Below the pieces are notes generated by a model, which worked only from the letters and a program-made list of their open reading frames with translations, searched no databases and was not told the DNA's origin. From positions 1,054,001 to 1,118,000 of the forward strand of contig OY782760.1 in NCBI GenBank assembly GCA_963678205.1: a stretch of DNA of 64,000 nucleotides, given 5' to 3'. This document shows, in pieces, positions 16,578 to 25,975 of the stretch. The DNA is from G963556115 sp963678205. GTDB taxonomy: Bacteria; Planctomycetota; SZUA-567. Position 1 is the stretch's first letter; each line of letters starts with the position of its first letter. The position numbers were made by a program, and so were the translations under genes.

Positions 16578-17855
16578 TTAGTCAATAACTTCTTTGGCTA
16601 TGATATCATCGTAAGTTTCTCGCTTGCGGATTATTTTAAATTCTTTGCCGTCGACGAGAACTTCTACTGCTCTTGGATGTGAATTGTAATTACTTGACAT
16701 ACTTGAACCGTAAGCACCTGTAGAGAAAATCGCAACAAGATCGCCTCTATTAAGTTCCGGTAGCTCTCTTTCTTTGCAAAAGATATCAGATGATTCACAG
16801 ATAGGTCCTGTTATATCTTGAGGTGTATAAATTCCTTCCCCCATAAGCTCTGGGAATAATTTACTGTCAGGTATTTCCTCTGTTGATACTGGCCATATAA
16901 AATGGTATGCATCATACATAGCAGGTCTGATAAGGTTATTCATTCCGGCGTCAAGCATAGCAAAATTTTTGATCCCAGTTCTCTTGGTATACTGTACTTC
17001 GCCAATTAGAATACCTGCATTACCAGATATTGAACGTCCCGGCTCTATTATTAGTTTTAAACCTGATTTTTTTATGGGTGTAGCAATAATTTCAGCATAG
17101 TCGTTGAATGTTGGAACATCTTCTTCATCATAAATAAGTCCAAAACCGCCACCTACATCGAAGTATTCTAGTGTATCAGGGCAGGCTATAGTAAAGTCTA
17201 GAACTCTTTTAATTGCTTCTTTGTATGCATCTAGAGAGTTCACCGGGCTGCCGAGATGGATATCCACACCCTTTAAGGTTACATTTTTAAAATTTGGTAA
17301 TCTTGAAATAAGCTGCATGGCTCTTGCAAAGTCTATCCCAAATTTATTCTCTTTGGTTCCAGTTGTTGTCTTTGTATGACTTTTAGCATCTACATCAGGA
17401 TTTATTCGAAGTGATACTGGTGCCGTTTTTCCAAGCTCTCCAGCTATTTTATTAATGTTTGCAACTTCAGCTTCACTCTCACAATTAAAAAGCATTATTT
17501 CATGCCCAAGAGCATATATGATTTCGTTATCGGTTTTTCCTACGCCTGCGAATACAACCTTTTTAGGGTCTGCTCCAGCAGCAATAACTCTATACAATTC
17601 ACCTCCTGAAACTACATCAAAACTGGAGCCAAGATTTGCGAGTTCTTTTAGAATATTGATATTTGAGCAGCTCTTTACTGAATAACAGACTATAGTATCT
17701 GTTATTTCTGAAAATGCCCGATGTATTGATTTATATTTACTGGTGAAAGCTGCTTTGGAGTAAATATATGCAGGAGTTTTCACTTTTTGTATTATTTCTT
17801 TTACAGTTAAACTTTCGCAAAATAGTTCGTTTTCTCTATAAGTAAAACCAAACAT
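16578..17855 (-). CDS. lysA: Diaminopimelate decarboxylase
   Basis: PLP enzyme that converts meso-diaminopimelate to L-lysine, the last step of the pathway; cytoplasmic dimer. The 425-residue protein shows the alanine-racemase-like barrel with PLP Lys61 in CYSVKSCSN, HLGSPV, the phosphate-binding DVGGGFGL, the EPGRSIS motif, and the C-terminal active-site segment CESSDIF followed by GAYGSSMSSNYN. Length and motifs fit LysA rather than carboxynorspermidine or arginine decarboxylases. In the usual PLP loop YAVKAN the residue after Lys is Ala; here it is Ser. A single gene between palindromic terminators. Confidence 0.95.
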   Translation of the reverse strand: MFGFTYRENELFCESLTVKEIIQKVKTPAYIYSKAAFTSKYKSIHRAFSEITDTIVCYSVKSCSNINILKELANLGSSFDVVSGGELYRVIAAGADPKKVVFAGVGKTDNEIIYALGHEIMLFNCESEAEVANINKIAGELGKTAPVSLRINPDVDAKSHTKTTTGTKENKFGIDFARAMQLISRLPNFKNVTLKGVDIHLGSPVNSLDAYKEAIKRVLDFTIACPDTLEYFDVGGGFGLIYDEEDVPTFNDYAEIIATPIKKSGLKLIIEPGRSISGNAGILIGEVQYTKRTGIKNFAMLDAGMNNLIRPAMYDAYHFIWPVSTEEIPDSKLFPELMGEGIYTPQDITGPICESSDIFCKERELPELNRGDLVAIFSTGAYGSSMSSNYNSHPRAVEVLVDGKEFKIIRKRETYDDIIAKEVID

Positions 17856-17972
17856 GAGTTTATCTCCATTTGTAAAGCAATAAAGAGTGATTCTTAATAT
17901 ATTATAATCGAAGATTATTTTGCTGTCTAGGAAAAGTTAATCTGTAAAGTTTTTTTGTATAATAATGAGTAA

Positions 17973-18018
17973 TTATAAAAAGCTACCAGTATAAGCACAT
18001 GCTGGTAGCTTTTTATAA
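17973..18018 (-). terminator. Terminator of rex
   Basis: A 17-bp perfect stem (TTATAAAAAGCTACCAG with CTGGTAGCTTTTTATAA) with a 12-base loop, just after the rex stop on the minus strand. Confidence 0.85.
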
Positions 18019-18038
18019 AATTATGATGTATATAAAAT

Positions 18039-18734
18039 TTACTTATTATTGTAGTTTATGGCAATACTGCTTCGCAGTCGGCTGCTTAGAACCGCAAAAC
18101 TTGAAGCAAGCTGGGCATTTTCAAGAATAATATTATCATCAACAGCAACAAGTGAAGGCGTGAAGTTCCAAATTGCCTTGATCCCACCACTGACTAGTAG
18201 GTCTGCTATTTGCTGTGCGTATTGTGATGGCATAGTCATTACCCCTATCTGAATATTCATTCGCCTTGCTAGTTCAGGTAACTTCTCAAGTGACATTACT
18301 TCAACACCACGTATACGAGTGCCTATTTTAGCTGCATCATTATCAAAAGCCGCTACAATATTGAGTCCATTATTTCTGAAACCATCATAGCCTAGTATTG
18401 CTGTGCCGAGTGCACCTGAGCCAACAAGGAATGCGTCCTGCGGAGAATTCCAGCCAAGAAATTCCTCTATTGCCTGTATTAATGCATATACTGGGTAGCC
18501 TTTCTTGGGTTTTCCAACAATACCTGTAGTCGCCAGATCTTTACGCACCTGTGTTGGAACTAAATCAAGTGAGCCTGCTATCTGGGTGCAAGAGATATGT
18601 GCATCTGCAGCTACTCTGATGTTTCTAAGATACTCAAGGTACTTAGGAAGTCTTCTGAGGGTAGGCACCGGTGCAACTTTTGCTCGCTCTGAAAGCGGTT
18701 TTCCATGAAAGTATGAGTCGTTGTTTGTAAGCAT
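18039..18734 (-). CDS. rex: Redox-sensing transcriptional repressor Rex
   Basis: A DNA-binding repressor that senses the NADH/NAD+ ratio and usually controls fermentation and respiration genes. The 231-residue protein has the N-terminal winged helix (VPTLRRLPKYLEYLR, then TQVRKDLATTG at the recognition helix) and a Rossmann domain with VGSGALG and an acidic residue after strand 2 (AAFDND). The C-terminal swap helix is present. The start was set at MLTNND with GGAAAG 5 bases upstream. I did not find a TTGTGAA-N4-TTCACAA operator close to it or elsewhere in the intergenic regions I read. Confidence 0.95.
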   Translation of the reverse strand: MLTNNDSYFHGKPLSERAKVAPVPTLRRLPKYLEYLRNIRVAADAHISCTQIAGSLDLVPTQVRKDLATTGIVGKPKKGYPVYALIQAIEEFLGWNSPQDAFLVGSGALGTAILGYDGFRNNGLNIVAAFDNDAAKIGTRIRGVEVMSLEKLPELARRMNIQIGVMTMPSQYAQQIADLLVSGGIKAIWNFTPSLVAVDDNIILENAQLASSFAVLSSRLRSSIAINYNNK

Positions 18735-19078
18735 TTTTTCTTTCCAATAAATAATTATTCGAGAAATCATTATTTATTATACACTATATCGATAAAAAAT
18801 TCAAATATTCAGTAAAAAAATACTTAGAAAATTTTAATGGCATGTATGCTTCATGTAATGTCTGAATTTAAAAGTGGTTATGTGTTGTGGCGCTCTTTTC
18901 TGAAGTCTAGGTAATAGAGAAAAAAAGTGAGATTGCTTAATAAAAATGAAGTTTTGTGTAATAAAATTTCTTGTGTTATTTGTATTCCTTATAATCATTG
19001 GCTCTTATTTCATAATTATAAGGAATATCTGATGTGCTTATTATGGCGGGAACTTAACTATTGTTTTTTTATTATGAA
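18735..19078. other. Intergenic region between rex and DUF6506 gene
   Basis: 344 bases of AT-rich DNA upstream of rex. The only structure I see is the inverted repeat at 18983-19027, which may end the DUF6506 transcript. Confidence 0.5.
18983..19027. repeat. 13-bp perfect inverted repeat
   Basis: TATTCCTTATAAT (18983-18995) and ATTATAAGGAATA (19015-19027) around a 19-base loop. It lies just downstream of the minus-strand DUF6506 gene. It could be a weak terminator or a binding site; no T tract follows. Confidence 0.5.
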
Positions 19079-19384
19079 CTACTTAAAGATGGAGTCTCCA
19101 CTTTGAAAATCCAGCCCTGGGTGCTTGTCAAATCGTACCACCCCGACTGCTGCTTTGTCTCCTACAGCTTTACTGATAATAGCAACTCCTTCGTTACCAA
19201 ATCCCGCGCAAAGTTCGATAGCAGAAATGCCGTCGCGAATGAGTTCTTTGGCTACTTCTTCTGCTTCAGAGTAATTTTTTACCCCTATAGAAATTAATTC
19301 TACCATAGGTGTGTCTATTGTAGATTTATGTATTTTGTGGTCTGCTTCTGGTGCCACAAACATAAAAGCCGCTCTAAGTTTCAT
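19079..19384 (-). CDS. DUF6506 family protein
   Basis: A 101-residue cytoplasmic protein that matches, from memory, the DUF6506 pattern: KLRAAFMFVAPEADHKIHKS, VELISIGVKNYSEAEEVAKELI, GISAIELCAGFGNEG and VGVVRFDKHPGLDFQSGD. The function is unknown. The conserved C, H and D residues and a TIM-barrel-like strand pattern hint at a small enzyme or binding protein. AGGAG lies about 8 bases before the ATG. No partner gene is adjacent. Confidence 0.75.
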   Translation of the reverse strand: MKLRAAFMFVAPEADHKIHKSTIDTPMVELISIGVKNYSEAEEVAKELIRDGISAIELCAGFGNEGVAIISKAVGDKAAVGVVRFDKHPGLDFQSGDSIFK

Positions 19385-19668
19385 TACTTCTTCTCCTGTG
19401 TGTAAGAAATTACTAAAAATAAAATAGTGTATCTTATGGTTTTTTATATGCTACTTTAAAACGATATATATGTCAAATGCATTGTATGATTTGTATTTAC
19501 TATATTTAGGAAAATAATGTTTCCTGAAAATTTGGTGCTATCAGCTGGAAAATATGTTGATTTAATTGTATATTTACTACTTGGAACATAAGCTGTGAAG
19601 AGTATAATTTTAATTGTTTTATTGTATGAATAATATCAAAATATATAATTTTGACTAAAGGAAGATAA

Positions 19669-22629
19669 ATGGCAGAAAATAAATTGAAGGTTGGTGATAA
19701 GCTTTCCGGCTTTGTGGTTAAAAATGTAAAAGATGTTGAAGATGTGCGCTCAATTGCGATTGAGCTTGAGCATGAGAAGAGTGGAGCCAGGCTGCTACAT
19801 CTTTTGAGTGATGATACAGAGAATCTTTTTGCAGTCGCTTTTCGCACTCCTCCAAGGGATAATACAGGTCTGCCTCATATCTTAGAACATACGGTTCTTT
19901 GCGGATCGAAGAAGTACCCGGTAAAGGATCCATTTGTTGAGCTTCTAAAAACCTCACTTGCGACATTTTTAAATGCTATGACTTATCCAGATAAAACAGT
20001 ATATCCTTGTGCAAGTATGAATGAGAAGGATTTTTTTAATATTGCAAATGTATATTGTGACGCTGTATTTAAACCTGTAATAAGTGAGATGCACTTTAAG
20101 CAGGAGGGGCATCATTTTGACTTTAAGGAACAAGGCAATATTGAGAGTGACCTAATTGTAAAGGGTATTGTATATAATGAGATGAAGGGGGCATACTCTG
20201 ACTTGGATGGTGTTATTGATAAAGAAGAGTCTTCAAAATTATTTACCAGCAATGAATATGGGAATGATTATGGAGGGGATCCTGATAGCATACCAGATCT
20301 AACATACGAGGATTTTGTCAATTTTCACAAGACTTATTATCATCCAGCTAATTCTTTTATCTTTATATATGGTAATATCTCAACCGAAAAGCATCTGGCT
20401 TTTCTTGATAAAGAATATCTCAGCGGCTATGATAGAATTGAAATTGATACAGATATAAAGCCTCTTGAGCCTTGGGATGAGCCAAGAGTTGAGAAAATAC
20501 CATACCCTGCTAGTGCAGGTGATGAGCCAGAGACAGATAGCGCAATTACTGTTTCTTGGGCAACAGGGGATTCTACTGATGCAGTAACGACATTGGCAAT
20601 GAATGTACTTGAAGATTATTTGCTTGGTAATGCTGCAGCTCCTTTAAGAAAAGCAATTGTTGATTCAAAGCTGGGGCAGGATCTTACAAACTCTGGATAT
20701 GCTGATTATCAGAGAGATACTCTCTTTACTACTGGTATTAAAGGTACAGGAGATGATAAAGCCGATGCTTTTCTTGAAATTATCTTCGATACTTGTAAGA
20801 AACAGATTGAACGTGGTGTTGATAAAAAAATGATTGAGGCTGCTTTCCATCACTTGGAGATGGTTGCTCTTGATATCCCTTCCCAATATCCTCTTCGACT
20901 TATGGATAGAGTATACAGATCCTGGGTATATGGGGGGGAGCCTACAAGAAATTTAAACTTGAGGAAAAATCTTGAAATTTTGCGTAATAAGTATGATAGT
21001 GATGGAAGATATTTTGAAAAACTTATTTCTGAGAAAATTGTAGATAATAAGTATCGATTGCTTATGACATTTTATCCCGATACTGAGTACAACTCGAAAA
21101 AGGATGCTGAATTTGCAGCTAGAATGTTAAAAGCTAAAGGCAGTATGAACGCTGAGGAATTGAATCTCATTGTTGAAGAGGCAGCTAAGCTTGACGCTAT
21201 GCAACAGGAGCCAAACTCTCCTGATGTTCTTGCTACTTTACCAAAATTATCGAGTAAAGATGTAGATAAATTACCGCCAGTGTTTGAATCAGAAACAATC
21301 AACATTGATGAAGGAAAGGTTCTTGATAATAAGATTTATTCAGGCGGGATTAATTTTATACATCTTTCTTTGGATTTGTCTGATTTTGATGAAGAGCTAC
21401 TTGAGTTTTTACCTGTGTTCTCAGATGTTGTTTCAAAAGTAGGGGCAGCTGGTATGGATTATGCAGAGTTTGCTCAGAAAGAGGCTGGGTGCTGCTCTGG
21501 TGTTGGAACTACATTAAATGTTGCTGGTAGGGTTGATTCATTTGACCATGTTGTGCCTTATTTAAATTTTGTGGTAAAAGGAGTTGATAGAAAACTTCCA
21601 GAGATGCTTGAGGTGCTTGCAGAGAGGATTATTGAATCAGATTTTTCTGATAAAGACAGGTTGAAAGATATCATACTTCAATCACGAATTGGGCGTAAAA
21701 CAGGTCTTGTTCAACAAGGACATATTGTAGCTGCCGCTTATGCTGGTAAAGAGATATCAAAAAATATATATCTTAGTGAAAAACTTGCAGGTATTGCTCC
21801 TATTAGACAGCTTGACAGGCTGGCGGATAATTTTGACCCAGATACAATAATTTCAAAACTAGAAACAATAAGGGGAAAAATACTAGATAGTGCACGATTT
21901 GACATGAGTATTGCTGGTTCGGTTGAGTCTAGAGAAAAAATTATTGCGTGGTATAAAGAAACTCTTACGAGGATAGGGAAAAAAGGATTTACTAGAGGTG
22001 GAGTATTTAGCCCTAGTCGTTTTGTAGTTGAGAATAATAAACTTATTGGGCTTGCTGTTCCAGCTGATGTGGCTTTTGTTGCGCGGGCAGTATCGAGCGT
22101 TACGGCGGATTCAGAGTATGCACCTGCTCTATCTTTGATTTCTCAGGATCTTTCATATGGTTATCTCTGGAATGAGGTAAGAGCAAAACGCGGAGCTTAT
22201 GGCTGTAAGGCCTCATCTCAGGCACTTGCTGGTATATATACTCTTGCAAGTTATCGTGACCCTTGTATTGGTGAGACGCTTCATACATATGATAATATTT
22301 TGTCATATATAAAAAATGATATGGATTTATCTGACGAAGGTATTGAACAGAGTATAATTGGTACTATAAAGAATTTTGATGTGCCGTTTAGACCGGCCGG
22401 TGTTGTTTCGACAGCTATGGCGCAACTCCACTCAGGATCAAATTATGAGACAAGATTAAAATTTAGGACTAGATTGTTAGAGTTGGATAAAGATAGTATT
22501 GTTTCTGCTGCAGAGTATGTTTTTGCACCTGAGAAGGTTGCTGCTGCACCGATATGTGTACTTTCAAGTAAAGAAAAGTTGGAGTCCGCTATTAAAGCAG
22601 GGATTAATTTAAGTATAGAAACGGTATAA
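19669..22629 (+). CDS. M16C metalloprotease, presequence-protease (PreP)-like
   Basis: A 986-residue peptidase of the insulinase superfamily. The inverted zinc motif HxxEH is present as H70-ILE-H74 (HILEHTVLCGS), with the distal Glu in YNEMKGAYSD. The order of an active first half and an inactive second half joined by a helical linker, and the length near 1000 residues, match M16C (PreP / Cym1 type), which degrades peptides shorter than about 70 residues inside a closed chamber. No signal peptide is seen, so it is probably cytoplasmic and recycles peptides. A good AAGGA site precedes the ATG, and a terminator follows. It is a single-gene unit. Confidence 0.92.
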   Translation: MAENKLKVGDKLSGFVVKNVKDVEDVRSIAIELEHEKSGARLLHLLSDDTENLFAVAFRTPPRDNTGLPHILEHTVLCGSKKYPVKDPFVELLKTSLATFLNAMTYPDKTVYPCASMNEKDFFNIANVYCDAVFKPVISEMHFKQEGHHFDFKEQGNIESDLIVKGIVYNEMKGAYSDLDGVIDKEESSKLFTSNEYGNDYGGDPDSIPDLTYEDFVNFHKTYYHPANSFIFIYGNISTEKHLAFLDKEYLSGYDRIEIDTDIKPLEPWDEPRVEKIPYPASAGDEPETDSAITVSWATGDSTDAVTTLAMNVLEDYLLGNAAAPLRKAIVDSKLGQDLTNSGYADYQRDTLFTTGIKGTGDDKADAFLEIIFDTCKKQIERGVDKKMIEAAFHHLEMVALDIPSQYPLRLMDRVYRSWVYGGEPTRNLNLRKNLEILRNKYDSDGRYFEKLISEKIVDNKYRLLMTFYPDTEYNSKKDAEFAARMLKAKGSMNAEELNLIVEEAAKLDAMQQEPNSPDVLATLPKLSSKDVDKLPPVFESETINIDEGKVLDNKIYSGGINFIHLSLDLSDFDEELLEFLPVFSDVVSKVGAAGMDYAEFAQKEAGCCSGVGTTLNVAGRVDSFDHVVPYLNFVVKGVDRKLPEMLEVLAERIIESDFSDKDRLKDIILQSRIGRKTGLVQQGHIVAAAYAGKEISKNIYLSEKLAGIAPIRQLDRLADNFDPDTIISKLETIRGKILDSARFDMSIAGSVESREKIIAWYKETLTRIGKKGFTRGGVFSPSRFVVENNKLIGLAVPADVAFVARAVSSVTADSEYAPALSLISQDLSYGYLWNEVRAKRGAYGCKASSQALAGIYTLASYRDPCIGETLHTYDNILSYIKNDMDLSDEGIEQSIIGTIKNFDVPFRPAGVVSTAMAQLHSGSNYETRLKFRTRLLELDKDSIVSAAEYVFAPEKVAAAPICVLSSKEKLESAIKAGINLSIETV

Positions 22630-22655
22630 TCAATTACGTTGTATCTTGTTAAATG

Positions 22656-22687
22656 AAAGAGATGGATAAAAATCTATCTCTTTTTTT
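22656..22687 (+). terminator. Intrinsic terminator of the M16C gene
   Basis: A 12-bp stem with one G-U pair (AAAGAGATGGAT / ATCTATCTCTTT) and a short loop, ending in a run of seven T. Confidence 0.9.
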
Positions 22688-22719
22688 AGAATAATGATTA
22701 TGATTAATATTGTTTAGTT

Positions 22720-22773
22720 TGTTACAAAAAATTCATATGTTGCAAAAAACACAAATGTCACAAAAAGTTGTGA
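22720..22773 (+). repeat. Three direct repeats of 18-bp period upstream of chemoreceptor gene
   Basis: TGTTACAAAAA, TGTTGCAAAAA and TGTCACAAAAA start at 22720, 22738 and 22756, exactly 18 bases apart. The third unit also forms an inverted repeat, TCACAA-AAAG-TTGTGA (22758-22773). They lie directly upstream of a TATAAT box, where an activator would bind. Confidence 0.6.
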
Positions 22774-22794
22774 GCCCAATTTGTCCTATATAAT
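22768..22794 (+). promoter_or_regulatory. Promoter candidate of the first chemoreceptor gene
   Basis: TATAAT at 22789-22794 with TTGTGA at 22768-22773 as a possible -35. The 15-base spacer is short for sigma-70, which would fit a promoter needing an activator at the upstream repeats. Confidence 0.4.
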
Positions 22795-22971
22795 TGTAGA
22801 TATTCTGGGTTTGCTAATAAATTAATTTGGTTCGAATATTTGTCAACATTTGGTAATGATTATACCGGATAAAATGGATGTATGTATCTCTGCTTCTGTT
22901 TTGAATATAAATACTGGAATAAAATTAAAATTTGTAACTTTTTAAAATATAAAAAAATGGGGAGATCTTTT

Positions 22972-25107
22972 ATGAAGATTAAATTAAAACTTTGTTTGAT
23001 ATTTGGAATTATTCTTATGCTGACTCTGGCTGCATCAAGTATGTATGGGGTATATAAGCTAGATAAATTATCTGTACAGAAAAATGATGATCTACTTAGG
23101 ACACGTGCTAACTTAAAGGTAAAAGCTTTGGATGAGAGATTGGTTACGCTGTTCAGTACTATTCAGATGACAGCAAGAGAGATAGCTGCTTCTCAAGAGA
23201 AGAAAGTTGATTTTCCAAGTCTTTTGGTAACTTTGAAAAACCTTCAAATGCAACTTGGGGCTATTGAAGCTTATTTTGCTTTAGAGAGTGGAGTAACCTA
23301 TGATAGTCTTGTAGATACAGGAGCAATTGATAATTTTAATGCAAAAGAATTGCAGAGGGAATGGTATTTGGATGTATTTAAACATAATAACAAGATGTTT
23401 GTAACAAAGCCATATATGAGTGTTACAACAAAAAAATATGTTATTTCAGCAGGGGTACCTGTTATTAAAGATAATAAATTAATTGGAGCGCTCTGCGTAG
23501 ATATTGAGCTTGGTGAAATTACGGATTATATTGTAAAGTTATCCAATAATAAAAACATGTTTGTTACAAATGAATTTGGAACAATTTTTGCTTCATGTAA
23601 TTCTGAAGATATCGGAAAAAATATGTTTGAAGTATTTCCAGATTTTAAAAAATATGCTGAGAGTAAGGACGTTGAGTTTGATTTGAATTGGAAATATAAA
23701 AATTATCAGAAGTACTTAGTGGTTGTAAAATCCCTTGAAATACTTGATTGGAAGTTTTGGCAATATGAACCATATGCTGCTATTAATCAGGATGCAGATA
23801 GTTTTTTGATGGAATCAATTATCTTTTTTATAATAGCTCTTTTAATTTCATTGATTGTAATATATATGATCGCTAGATATATTGCTACACCGATAACCGC
23901 TACTGCGGATATAATATCAAAATTTGCTAGAACAGGCAATACAAGTTTGAAAGAAGATAATATGTGGGTTGCTAGAAAAGATGAAATCGGAGTTATGGCA
24001 AAAGCATTTGATCAAATGATTGGAGTGCTGCATGAAAAATCTATTACAGCAAAAGAAATTGCTGATGGTAATCTAGAAGTAGAGGTTTCTGTTCTCTCTG
24101 AGGAAGACCACCTTGGGCTTGCTTTTTCGCAGATGGTAAGAGACTTGAATTCAGTTCTTGGACAGGTAAATACAGCGGTCAATGAAGTAACTACCGGGGC
24201 AGACCAGATTAGTATTAGTGCTAATTATCTTTCTGATGGCGCAACTAAGCAGGCTGCTTCTATTGAAGAAATTAGTGCCTCAATAACTGAACTTAATGGT
24301 CAGACAAAGACAAATGCAGAAAATGCAGCAGTTGCAAATAAACTTGCATCTGAAACAGCGATAGCAGCAAAGAGTGGACAGGAGCAAATGACCCAATTGA
24401 GCTCAGCTATGTTGCAAATTAGTGCCAATGCCGAAGAAACTCAGAAGGTAATCAAAACTATTGATGACATTGCATTCCAGACAAATTTATTAGCTCTTAA
24501 TGCTGCTGTTGAAGCTGCAAGAGCAGGTACTCATGGTAAGGGTTTTGCTGTTGTGGCTGAAGAAGTAAGAAACCTCGCAGCTAGATCGGCAAAAGCTGCA
24601 AAAGAAACTGCTGATTTGATTTACAATAGTAATAGCCAGATTAATGAAGGAGTAACAATATCAGAGCAGACAGCTGAAGCTTTGAGTAGAATTGCTGATA
24701 ATATAGTAAAAACATCCGATACTGTTGAAGAGATTACAGTGGCTTCTCATGAGCAGGCCGAGGGAATATCTCAAATTGGAATTGGACTTGATCAGATTGA
24801 TTCTGTTACTCAGCAGAATACTGCAAATGCAGAAGAAACAGCAAGTGCTAGTGAAGAGATGTCTGAGCAGGCTAAAACACTCCAGAGGCTTCTTGAGCAT
24901 TTTAAATTAAAAAATATTTCTAATAAAAAAGTTTTTGAGTCAAAATCATCAGCTAAAAGAATAAACAGACCGTTAGGGGCAAGACCAAAATCGCAGCCAG
25001 CTAACTCGGATAATTGGGGGGGGGCTGAGAATTCTGTAGACTTGGCTTCTGTCGTAAGCCCTAACGAGCAGATAGCACTTGATGATGATGAATTCGGGAA
25101 GTTTTAA
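22972..25107 (+). CDS. Methyl-accepting chemotaxis protein with Cache-type sensor
   Basis: A 711-residue inner-membrane receptor. TM1 is at about 7-27, a periplasmic double-Cache-like domain at about 35-275 (WYLDVFKHNNKMFVTKPY, then ISAGVPVIKDNKLIGALCVD), and TM2 at about 283-303. A HAMP region follows, then the cytoplasmic hairpin with the signature tip DIAFQTNLLALNAAVEAARA. The C-terminus ends in an acidic DDDEFGKF tail rather than the NWETF-type CheR/CheB docking pentapeptide; such tails are frequent in receptors of several phyla. The start was chosen at MKIKLKL, 7 bases after GGGGAG. The ligand is unknown; dCache domains often bind amino acids or carboxylates. Confidence 0.93.
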   Translation: MKIKLKLCLIFGIILMLTLAASSMYGVYKLDKLSVQKNDDLLRTRANLKVKALDERLVTLFSTIQMTAREIAASQEKKVDFPSLLVTLKNLQMQLGAIEAYFALESGVTYDSLVDTGAIDNFNAKELQREWYLDVFKHNNKMFVTKPYMSVTTKKYVISAGVPVIKDNKLIGALCVDIELGEITDYIVKLSNNKNMFVTNEFGTIFASCNSEDIGKNMFEVFPDFKKYAESKDVEFDLNWKYKNYQKYLVVVKSLEILDWKFWQYEPYAAINQDADSFLMESIIFFIIALLISLIVIYMIARYIATPITATADIISKFARTGNTSLKEDNMWVARKDEIGVMAKAFDQMIGVLHEKSITAKEIADGNLEVEVSVLSEEDHLGLAFSQMVRDLNSVLGQVNTAVNEVTTGADQISISANYLSDGATKQAASIEEISASITELNGQTKTNAENAAVANKLASETAIAAKSGQEQMTQLSSAMLQISANAEETQKVIKTIDDIAFQTNLLALNAAVEAARAGTHGKGFAVVAEEVRNLAARSAKAAKETADLIYNSNSQINEGVTISEQTAEALSRIADNIVKTSDTVEEITVASHEQAEGISQIGIGLDQIDSVTQQNTANAEETASASEEMSEQAKTLQRLLEHFKLKNISNKKVFESKSSAKRINRPLGARPKSQPANSDNWGGAENSVDLASVVSPNEQIALDDDEFGKF

Positions 25108-25129
25108 TTTTATTATATTAAATCATTCT

Positions 25130-25165
25130 GTTATCACGATATTTTAGTAAAAATATCGTGATAAC
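25130..25165 (+). terminator. Intrinsic terminator after chemoreceptor gene
   Basis: A 16-bp perfect stem (GTTATCACGATATTTT / AAAATATCGTGATAAC) with an AGTA loop, followed by TTTAG. Confidence 0.85.
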
Positions 25166-25260
25166 TTTAGAGTGACTTTTTATTGGTTAATTTGGTTTTG
25201 AGATTATGAAGAGAGGTTTTTAGTAGTAAACAATCTGGAATGATTTTCTAATATGTATTA

Positions 25261-25674
25261 TTAGTCTTCGAAGTCTTCAGGGTTAGCTTTTAAAGTAATA
25301 TTGCCACACTTGGTGCAGCATAATGCTGATACGCTGATTGATGAGTCCTTCCAGATAGAAAATTTGCTTTTTTCAGGTTTGAATACTAATTCACCCAGTG
25401 CTGAAAGAGTACCTGATATCATCTCAGGATTACCACATATGTGGCAAGTGTCAGGATCTTCGGGGACAAAGCTTTTGCTTGCAACCCGATCTACTGCTTT
25501 ATCTAAGTCTTCTTCTTTAAAACGCGTGCTTTTGCCAACTTTATAATATGTGATTTTTCCGCTTCTCATCCAGCGGAACATAGTTTGTTCACTTATTTCA
25601 AGGTACTTGCATGCTTCAGTAATAGTAAGCCATTTGGGTGTAGGGGCAGTATCATCTTGGTTGGAATCTGACAT
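25261..25674 (-). CDS. Excisionase-type HTH protein with C-terminal zinc ribbon
   Basis: A 137-residue putative DNA-binding protein. Residues 14-64 follow the helix-turn-helix of the excisionase / MerR-like family: LTITEACKYLEISEQTMFRWM, then the wing KITYYKVGKSTRFKEEDL. Residues 77-127 hold CxxC (CHICG) and CTKCG pairs that can bind zinc. Phage excisionases lack such a ribbon and no integrase is nearby, so a chromosomal regulator is more likely. A short palindrome about 50 bases upstream of its start (TATTGT-CAA-ACAATA, 25724-25738) could be an autoregulatory site; this is a guess. Confidence 0.82.
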   Translation of the reverse strand: MSDSNQDDTAPTPKWLTITEACKYLEISEQTMFRWMRSGKITYYKVGKSTRFKEEDLDKAVDRVASKSFVPEDPDTCHICGNPEMISGTLSALGELVFKPEKSKFSIWKDSSISVSALCCTKCGNITLKANPEDFED

Positions 25675-25975
25675 GGATGATCCTCTTAATTACCTGAGTA
25701 TTTATAGAATTTATAGTTCTAGTTATTGTCAAACAATATAATAATAGTATATTTTGAACTTACAAGATATCAAGAAAATAATAATGGCTAAATTCTGTAC
25801 ACAGAATAATATTACTGTTATTATAAGTTTTACGAGTAAAATTGCTAAAATATTGTTAAAATATTAATAATATGGTTGGTGAAAAATAAATTACTTGGTA
25901 GAATTAAAAATGATTGTAAAATTTGCTATAAAATTGTTAGATAAAATGTAAATTGGTTGAGTAGAAAGATTGTAG
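25675..25975. other. Intergenic region between divergent regulator and PfkB genes
   Basis: 301 bases of extreme AT content between the minus-strand HTH gene and the plus-strand kinase gene. It contains the TATTGT-CAA-ACAATA palindrome (25724-25738) and several TAAAATATT-like repeats; I find no clear promoter pair. Confidence 0.5.

Noticed and set aside
18735..19078. Search for a Rex operator near rex
   Set aside because: No TTGTGAA-N4-TTCACAA-like sequence was found.
19506..19847. Minus-strand reading frame over the start of the M16C gene
   Set aside because: Low-complexity translation opposite a strongly supported gene.
22822..22835. GGTTCGAAT resembling a tRNA T-loop
   Set aside because: No acceptor or anticodon stem surrounds it; chance match.
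25261..25674. Excisionase-like protein as a prophage or integrative-element marker
   Set aside because: No integrase, phage gene, attachment repeat or base-composition shift is nearby, and the C-terminal zinc ribbon is unlike phage excisionases.
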